NCBI GenBank assembly: GCA_963578625.1
Contig: CAUZEO010000194.1
Span: 1-9,985 of the forward strand
DNA: 9,985 bases
Origin: CAUZEO01 sp963578625
GTDB taxonomy: Bacteria > Verrucomicrobiota > Kiritimatiellia > SLOV01
Direction of reading: 5' to 3'
The notes beneath the pieces were generated by a model that did no database searches, was not told the origin of the DNA, and saw nothing but the letters and a program-made list of their open reading frames with translations. Shown one piece after another: positions 6,485 through 9,985 of this stretch. The translations under genes were made by a program, and so were the position numbers. Numbering within the stretch: the first letter of the stretch is position 1; each line of letters begins with the position of its first letter.

Positions 6485-7644
6485 GGGATCATCCTTTCGA
6501 AAGCTTCCTCGATCAGTTCCATGCGTGTTGCGTAACTGATGCGCAGCGCGTTGTTGCAAGACTCCCCAAAGGTCCCGCCGGGAATGGTGCAAACCTTAGC
6601 CTCTTTGAGCATGCGCATTGCGACGTCGAAACCATCCGCACCGGGGGGAAGGGAAGGCATGATGAAGAACGCGCCCTGGGGACGGTAGGCGGTCATCCCC
6701 GGCGCCTGCTCTACAAATTCGACGACGCGGTCCCGTCGCCGGCGGTACTCCGCCACCATCTCTTCCACGCACGTCTGGTCGCCGGTCAGCGCGGCAACGC
6801 CCGCGTACTGTGCCGCGGTGTGTTCGCAGGTGCTTACGAACATATGCATACGCTGCATGTCGACAATATTCTGTTTGCTGGAAATGGCCCACCCGAGCCG
6901 CATGCCGGCCATGGAGTAGGACTTGGAAAAGCTGCTGGCGACAATGGTGTTGTTCAGGGTCGGCGAATGCTTGAGCGCGCTCGCATAATCAATATCGTCA
7001 AGAATCAGGCGGTCATAGACTTCGTCACTGATCACGGTGATGCCTCTTTCGGCGGCGGCCCCGCAAATTGGTTCGATCGTTTCGCGCGGGTAAACGGCAC
7101 CGGTAGGATTGCCGGGAGACAAAAGCATGACGGCGCAGGTTTTGTCCGACATGGCGTCGATAACAGCCTGCGGATCGAGTTGATATCCGCTCTCCGCGGT
7201 TGTCGGCACGTAGCGTGGTATGGCGCCTACAGTTCTCGGAATGTGGGAAAGGACGAAGTAGGGTTCGGCAATAATAATTTCTTTTCCAGGGTTCACCGCC
7301 GCCGTGAGCGCAATGTACAGGGCCTGGCAGCAACCGGTGGTAACCAGAACGTTCTCCGCATCCAACTCGATGTCGTACCGATCGGCGTAGAAGGAGGCGA
7401 TTGCATCCCTCAGCGAAGGCAGCCCCGCATCCAGTTCGTAGCGGGTTTGACCCTCCTGCAGGGCTTTAATGTGAGCTTCTACAATGTGGCGCGGAGTGGG
7501 GAAGTCCGGTTGCCCGATCGACAGGTGGGCCACATCCTCCATCGTGGACGCGGTGTTGAACATGGTTCTGATGGGGGAGAATGGGAGTTCCGCGAGGCCG
7601 GGGTGCCATGCGATTCCGGAGGGTATTGTGCTCTGGGAATTCAT
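6460..7644 (-). CDS. Class I/II pyridoxal-phosphate aminotransferase (AspC-like)
   Basis: A 394-residue, full-length fold-type I aminotransferase. Visible landmarks are LSIGQPDFPTP (41-51), Y69 and the G74LPSLRDAI block, TTGCCQAL (102-109), LLSPGNPTGAVY with the PLP-contacting Asn179, ISDEVYD with Asp207 and Tyr210, the Schiff-base Lys241 in SSFSKSYSMAGMRLGW, and Arg368 in ALRISYA, which binds the substrate carboxylate. This matches the aspartate/aromatic/alanine aminotransferase subgroup; the amino donor is not predictable. The ATG at 7644 follows AGAGGT with 9 bases between. It is the first gene of the minus-strand operon, divergent from the small membrane protein. Its 3' end overlaps the next gene by 25 bases. 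Having the ornithine-cyclodeaminase homologue next suggests linked amino-acid turnover. Confidence 0.92.
   Translation of the reverse strand: MNSQSTIPSGIAWHPGLAELPFSPIRTMFNTASTMEDVAHLSIGQPDFPTPRHIVEAHIKALQEGQTRYELDAGLPSLRDAIASFYADRYDIELDAENVLVTTGCCQALYIALTAAVNPGKEIIIAEPYFVLSHIPRTVGAIPRYVPTTAESGYQLDPQAVIDAMSDKTCAVMLLSPGNPTGAVYPRETIEPICGAAAERGITVISDEVYDRLILDDIDYASALKHSPTLNNTIVASSFSKSYSMAGMRLGWAISSKQNIVDMQRMHMFVSTCEHTAAQYAGVAALTGDQTCVEEMVAEYRRRRDRVVEFVEQAPGMTAYRPQGAFFIMPSLPPGADGFDVAMRMLKEAKVCTIPGGTFGESCNNALRISYATRMELIEEAFERMIPWLAKQSF
6492..6497 (-). promoter_or_regulatory. Shine-Dalgarno that fixes the start of the ornithine-cyclodeaminase homologue
   Basis: AAAGGA on the minus strand, 7 bases before ATG 6484 and inside the aminotransferase coding sequence. 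It favours this start over the longer open frame. Confidence 0.6.
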
Positions 7645-7652
7645 TTGTCGTT

Positions 7653-7658
7653 ACCTCT
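7653..7658 (-). promoter_or_regulatory. Shine-Dalgarno of the aminotransferase
   Basis: AGAGGT on the minus strand, with about 9 bases from its GG to the ATG at 7644. It supports that start codon. Confidence 0.6.
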
Positions 7659-7696
7659 ATTTCCCGTAGAGTACCCGAAATCGTTGGCTGGGCAAG

Positions 7697-7702
7697 ATTG
7701 TA
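7697..7702 (-). promoter_or_regulatory. Possible -10 box for the aminotransferase operon
   Basis: TACAAT on the minus strand, about 52 bases upstream of the aminotransferase ATG and within the divergent gap. I see no good -35 at the expected distance, so this is only a candidate; an activator-dependent or extended promoter is possible. Confidence 0.3.
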
Positions 7703-7771
7703 GGTAATCCGGTCCCCCTGGAGTCCTGTTACCGACATGGAACTCGAATATCCGATTCCTCCGCCAGGAAA

Positions 7772-8235
7772 TTGATCTTCCGCACCGTCCTTGTCGCAGC
7801 ATCCGTATTTCTGGCCCTCCTGCTGTTCGAAATTGGATTTCGCATCAATTCAATGATTCACGATGCACGTCTCCATGCCGCGATAGGAGGGATTCGGAAT
7901 CCTGAACCCGTTCGCGACGGGGCGGAAGTCGGACTTGCGCAGGGGGTTGTTCTTCTTTCGATTCCAGCCCTGATTTCCGTCTCTTTTATGGCGCTGGCAA
8001 AGAAAGCTGCCGCGGTGAAGCTGGGAGCGTGGGTGCTCTTCAGTCTCGCGTGGTTCTACTACCCCTATTACGTATTCTTCCGAATGGATCGCTCGCCGAT
8101 GATCAAGGGCGTTTTCCCGCCTTGTTGCTGGCTTCTTTCACGGAATTCCCCACTATGGGCGACGCCACGCTTTTGGGTAGAGTCGTCGGCGATCTCATCG
8201 AAGTCGCCGGCCAGTTGAAGGCCCAAGTTGCGTAG
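7772..8235 (+). pseudogene. Small multi-pass membrane protein, frameshifted
   Basis: The first frame starts at TTG 7772 and has three hydrophobic segments at about 4-24, 54-76 (LAQGVVLLSIPALISVSFMA) and 82-103 (KLGAWVLFSLAWFYYPYYVF). After SPMIKG (near 8110) it becomes unnatural and stops at 8218. The neighbouring frame from about 8113 reads FPALLLASFTEFPTMGDATL then LGRVVGDLIEVAGQLKAQVA to TAG 8235, which looks like the real C-terminus. One base missing from GGG, TTTT or CCC (8107-8118) explains this, giving a protein of about 154 residues. The start is also uncertain: ATG 7737 opens MELEYPIPPPGN and stops, and one extra A in AAA at 7769-7771 would fuse it to the TTG frame. I do not recognise the family. 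It is divergent from the aminotransferase and convergent with the amidohydrolase. Confidence 0.5.
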
Positions 8236-8237
8236 AA

Positions 8238-8252
8238 GGCGGGTTAACCGCC
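8238..8252. terminator. Possible hairpin at a convergent gene junction
   Basis: GGCGG, loop GTTAA, CCGCC lies between the stop at 8235 (+) and the end of the amidohydrolase (-), and includes the latter's TAA. The stem is only 5 bp and no T-tract follows on either strand, so a terminator role is weakly supported. Confidence 0.3.
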
Positions 8253-9065
8253 GGTCTCAGGCATGATTCGCCGGGCGTTTCCCTGCAGAACGTCCGCGAT
8301 TTGCTCGTTGCTCCAGCCCAAGGCGGTGAAAATGCGCCAGTGGTCTTCGAGGGTCGTTGGAATTTCGTCGGAGTGAACATCGCTTCCGAATAGGATTTTT
8401 TTGTGGGCTTCAGGCCAGAAAAAGATCTCTTTGAACCACTCAATCGGTTTTCCGCTTCGCCATCCATTCACCCGGCCTGAAAGATCGGCGTAGATATTGG
8501 GAAAGATCCGGCAGAGTGTTGCCGCTTCCTCGTTCCAGCAAACCCCCAGGTGCGCGCAAATCATTCGAAGTCCCGGAAATTCGTGGGCGATGGGTTCGAG
8601 GTGAATCGGGCGATAATTTTCCGACCGGATGCCCTGGCCGGGCATTGGGTTGGGCGGGTAGAAGGGCCCGGTGTGAAAAAGGCAGGGCAGCCCAAGGAGG
8701 GCGGCGCGTTCGTAAATCGGGAAATAATCCGGTTCACTGTAGGGGCGTCGTGGGACGTGAAACTTCAGCCCTGACATCCCTAACTCTTTCAGTTGATCGA
8801 CGTCCTCCGCTGTGCAATCTCCCAGTCGCAGATATCCCCATCCCCAGAAACGGTCCGGTTTCTGCCTCACCAGTTTTGAGAGGTCGCTATTGTCAACTGC
8901 TTGCCCGTCATATGTGTAAAGAATAAAAAGATCCGGAACGAGCTTGCCCATGGCGATGAGACCCACCCGCTCGATCCCCAACAGGTCCATCTGCCGCAAG
9001 AGGCGCGCGATGTACCCGTCTTCGTTAATCCAATGGTGGTGGACGTCCCAGATCGAAGCGTCCAT
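8244..9065 (-). CDS. Amidohydrolase family 2 (TIM-barrel, PF04909-type) metal-dependent hydrolase
   Basis: A 273-residue cytosolic protein of the amidohydrolase_2 group, whose members include ACMSD-like decarboxylases and lactone/aromatic hydrolases. It carries the metal-site HxH (His9 and His11 in WDVHHHW), Lys101 in GLKFHVPRRPY, His131 in CLFHTG, His172 in ICAHLG, and the catalytic Asp229 in ILFGSDVH. The C-terminus (VLQGNARRIM) is the usual family ending, where the last helix packs on the barrel. Length is normal for the family. The ATG at 9065 lies 2 bases after the stop of the GH4 gene, so the two are almost certainly co-transcribed and translationally coupled. The neighbour points to breakdown of a sugar-derived or glycosylated compound, but the substrate cannot be inferred. 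Confidence 0.88.
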   Translation of the reverse strand: MDASIWDVHHHWINEDGYIARLLRQMDLLGIERVGLIAMGKLVPDLFILYTYDGQAVDNSDLSKLVRQKPDRFWGWGYLRLGDCTAEDVDQLKELGMSGLKFHVPRRPYSEPDYFPIYERAALLGLPCLFHTGPFYPPNPMPGQGIRSENYRPIHLEPIAHEFPGLRMICAHLGVCWNEEAATLCRIFPNIYADLSGRVNGWRSGKPIEWFKEIFFWPEAHKKILFGSDVHSDEIPTTLEDHWRIFTALGWSNEQIADVLQGNARRIMPETGG

Positions 9066-9067
9066 GG

Positions 9068-9985
9068 CTACTTTGTGTGTGCGTCCCAGAGTTCGTCGAA
9101 CATCGGCCTGGCGCGGTCGAGGGAATGAATCGTCGGCTCCGCCATGAGGGCCTGGAAGATTCTCTTCTTGTCACCGCTTATGGACGCGTCCACCAGCAGG
9201 CGCTGATGATGGGCAAGTGATTTGCAGAGGCCCTTGTGGTGTTCCGGAATGGGGTCGAGCCCCAGTGATTCCGTACGATCCTTATAGACCCGCGCCGCCG
9301 TTTCCACCACGGTTCCCTCCGGCAAGTCTTTGATATGGCCGCGATTGGGAATGTTGATCAGCAGTTCGTTGCCAAGATCTCCATGAATCGATTCCATGGT
9401 CTGGACGCCAAGGTCCGGTCTCAAGTCAGGCCCGCAGCCGGCCAGCGCCTCCTGCTCCCAGAAATTCTCGATCTTCGGCTGTTGCGCGAGCACTGCGGCG
9501 CCGGCGGCGGCCCGGTCCTGCTTGCTCGACCGTAAATCGTCAACGGTTGTCTTTGCGTAGTTCTCGGCTATCTCTCGGGCTTGCTGGTCATGAAAAAAGA
9601 AATGAGTCTGGTGCCCATTATTCATGGGCATCACCCGATCGAGTTCAACGAGCGGGGCGATGATGTCCCACGCGCAGCGGGACGCGTTCTTTCTCCTCGG
9701 AATATCATTCCACTCACGGAAGATACGTTCCATAACGTTTTCTCCGTTCAGAGATGCGTCCGGGCAGATCCAGGAAAGGTGATTGATTCCGCCACCGCGG
9801 TACTCCAGTCCGGGGGGCGGCATCCCCGTCTCTAACACGGCATCCACGTCCCAGGCGAAGTTGTACACTCCGGGGCAAATCCCAATGCTTTTCACCGATG
9901 TGTACCGCTCAACCCCGTCGACCATATTGGTGATCGGATTTGTGAAAATCAAAAACCACGCATCAGGACATCTTTTTTCCATCTC
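9068..9985 (-). CDS. Glycoside hydrolase family 4 (NAD-dependent), 5' end outside the window
   Basis: The visible 306 codons cover the C-terminal two thirds of a GH4 enzyme. The frame is open through 9985; the Met at 9982 sits inside the conserved block before FTNPITNM, so the start lies off the edge. GH4 enzymes cleave alpha- or beta-glycosides by NAD+-dependent oxidation at C3 and need a divalent metal. Seen here, counting from that Met: TNP (14-16), Cys36 in SIGICPG and His68 in GGINHLSW, the usual metal ligands, and the C-terminal signature INIPNRGHIKDLPEGTVVE (209-227). The family's common C-H-G/S after the Cys is C-P-G here, a deviation from the usual pattern. The Rossmann GxGS motif is beyond the window. 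It forms a two-gene operon with the amidohydrolase. Whether it acts on galactosides, glucosides or galacturonides is not determinable. Confidence 0.85.
   Translation of the reverse strand, partial: EMEKRCPDAWFLIFTNPITNMVDGVERYTSVKSIGICPGVYNFAWDVDAVLETGMPPPGLEYRGGGINHLSWICPDASLNGENVMERIFREWNDIPRRKNASRCAWDIIAPLVELDRVMPMNNGHQTHFFFHDQQAREIAENYAKTTVDDLRSSKQDRAAAGAAVLAQQPKIENFWEQEALAGCGPDLRPDLGVQTMESIHGDLGNELLINIPNRGHIKDLPEGTVVETAARVYKDRTESLGLDPIPEHHKGLCKSLAHHQRLLVDASISGDKKRIFQALMAEPTIHSLDRARPMFDELWDAHTK

Noticed and set aside
6485..6592. Extended N-terminus of the ornithine-cyclodeaminase homologue from the ATG at 6592
   Set aside because: The extra 36 residues overlap the aminotransferase, look out of frame, and a good Shine-Dalgarno precedes ATG 6484.
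6469..7707. Long plus-strand open frame of 412 codons opposite the aminotransferase
   Set aside because: It is antisense to a clearly conserved aminotransferase, has an Arg/Gly/His-rich composition typical of GC-rich shadow frames, and shows no family motif.

Overview
The window looks like chromosomal DNA from a moderately GC-rich environmental bacterium, probably known only from metagenomes. A DUF1501-family protein followed directly by a small membrane-anchored protein with a pseudopilin-like C-terminus is a pairing I associate with Planctomycetota, Verrucomicrobiota and Hydrogenedentota-type genomes. The sugar-related genes (GH32/43-like propeller, GH4, amidohydrolase) fit that setting. 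There is no rRNA, tRNA or phage gene, so the phylum stays an inference. I saw no IS element or CRISPR array.

Layout. Positions 3-1661 (+) hold the 3' part of a DUF1501 gene and its zero-spaced partner. Positions 1706-3220 (+) encode a cytoplasmic beta-propeller protein of glycoside-hydrolase type. A 190-base convergent gap follows. Positions 7644 down to 3411 (-) form a tight four-gene run: class I/II aminotransferase, ornithine cyclodeaminase/mu-crystallin-family enzyme, a CreB-like response regulator and a CreC-like sensor kinase. These genes overlap or lie within 21 bases of each other, so they are probably one operon. A divergent small membrane protein (7772-8235, +) comes next and is frameshifted. 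At the right edge, a GH4-family glycosidase (5' end off the window) and an amidohydrolase_2 enzyme form a second minus-strand operon with 2 bases between them.

How the genes work together. The aminotransferase and ornithine-cyclodeaminase homologue probably act on related amino or keto acids, and the CreBC-type two-component pair is co-transcribed with them. The GH4 and amidohydrolase genes probably belong to a small carbohydrate or aromatic/lactone catabolic unit.

Most notable. The CreC-like kinase is broken in two ways. A single-base deletion at a G5/C5 run (3922-3926) splits it after the HisKA helix. Just after the G1 box (DEGPGI, near 3541) kinase similarity stops and the coding-looking frame changes, so the G2 (GLGL) part is absent and is replaced by about 43 codons of unrelated coding-like sequence. 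The small membrane protein also carries an apparent one-base deletion. These are either real decay or deletion, or base-level errors in a metagenome assembly; reads covering the sites would decide.
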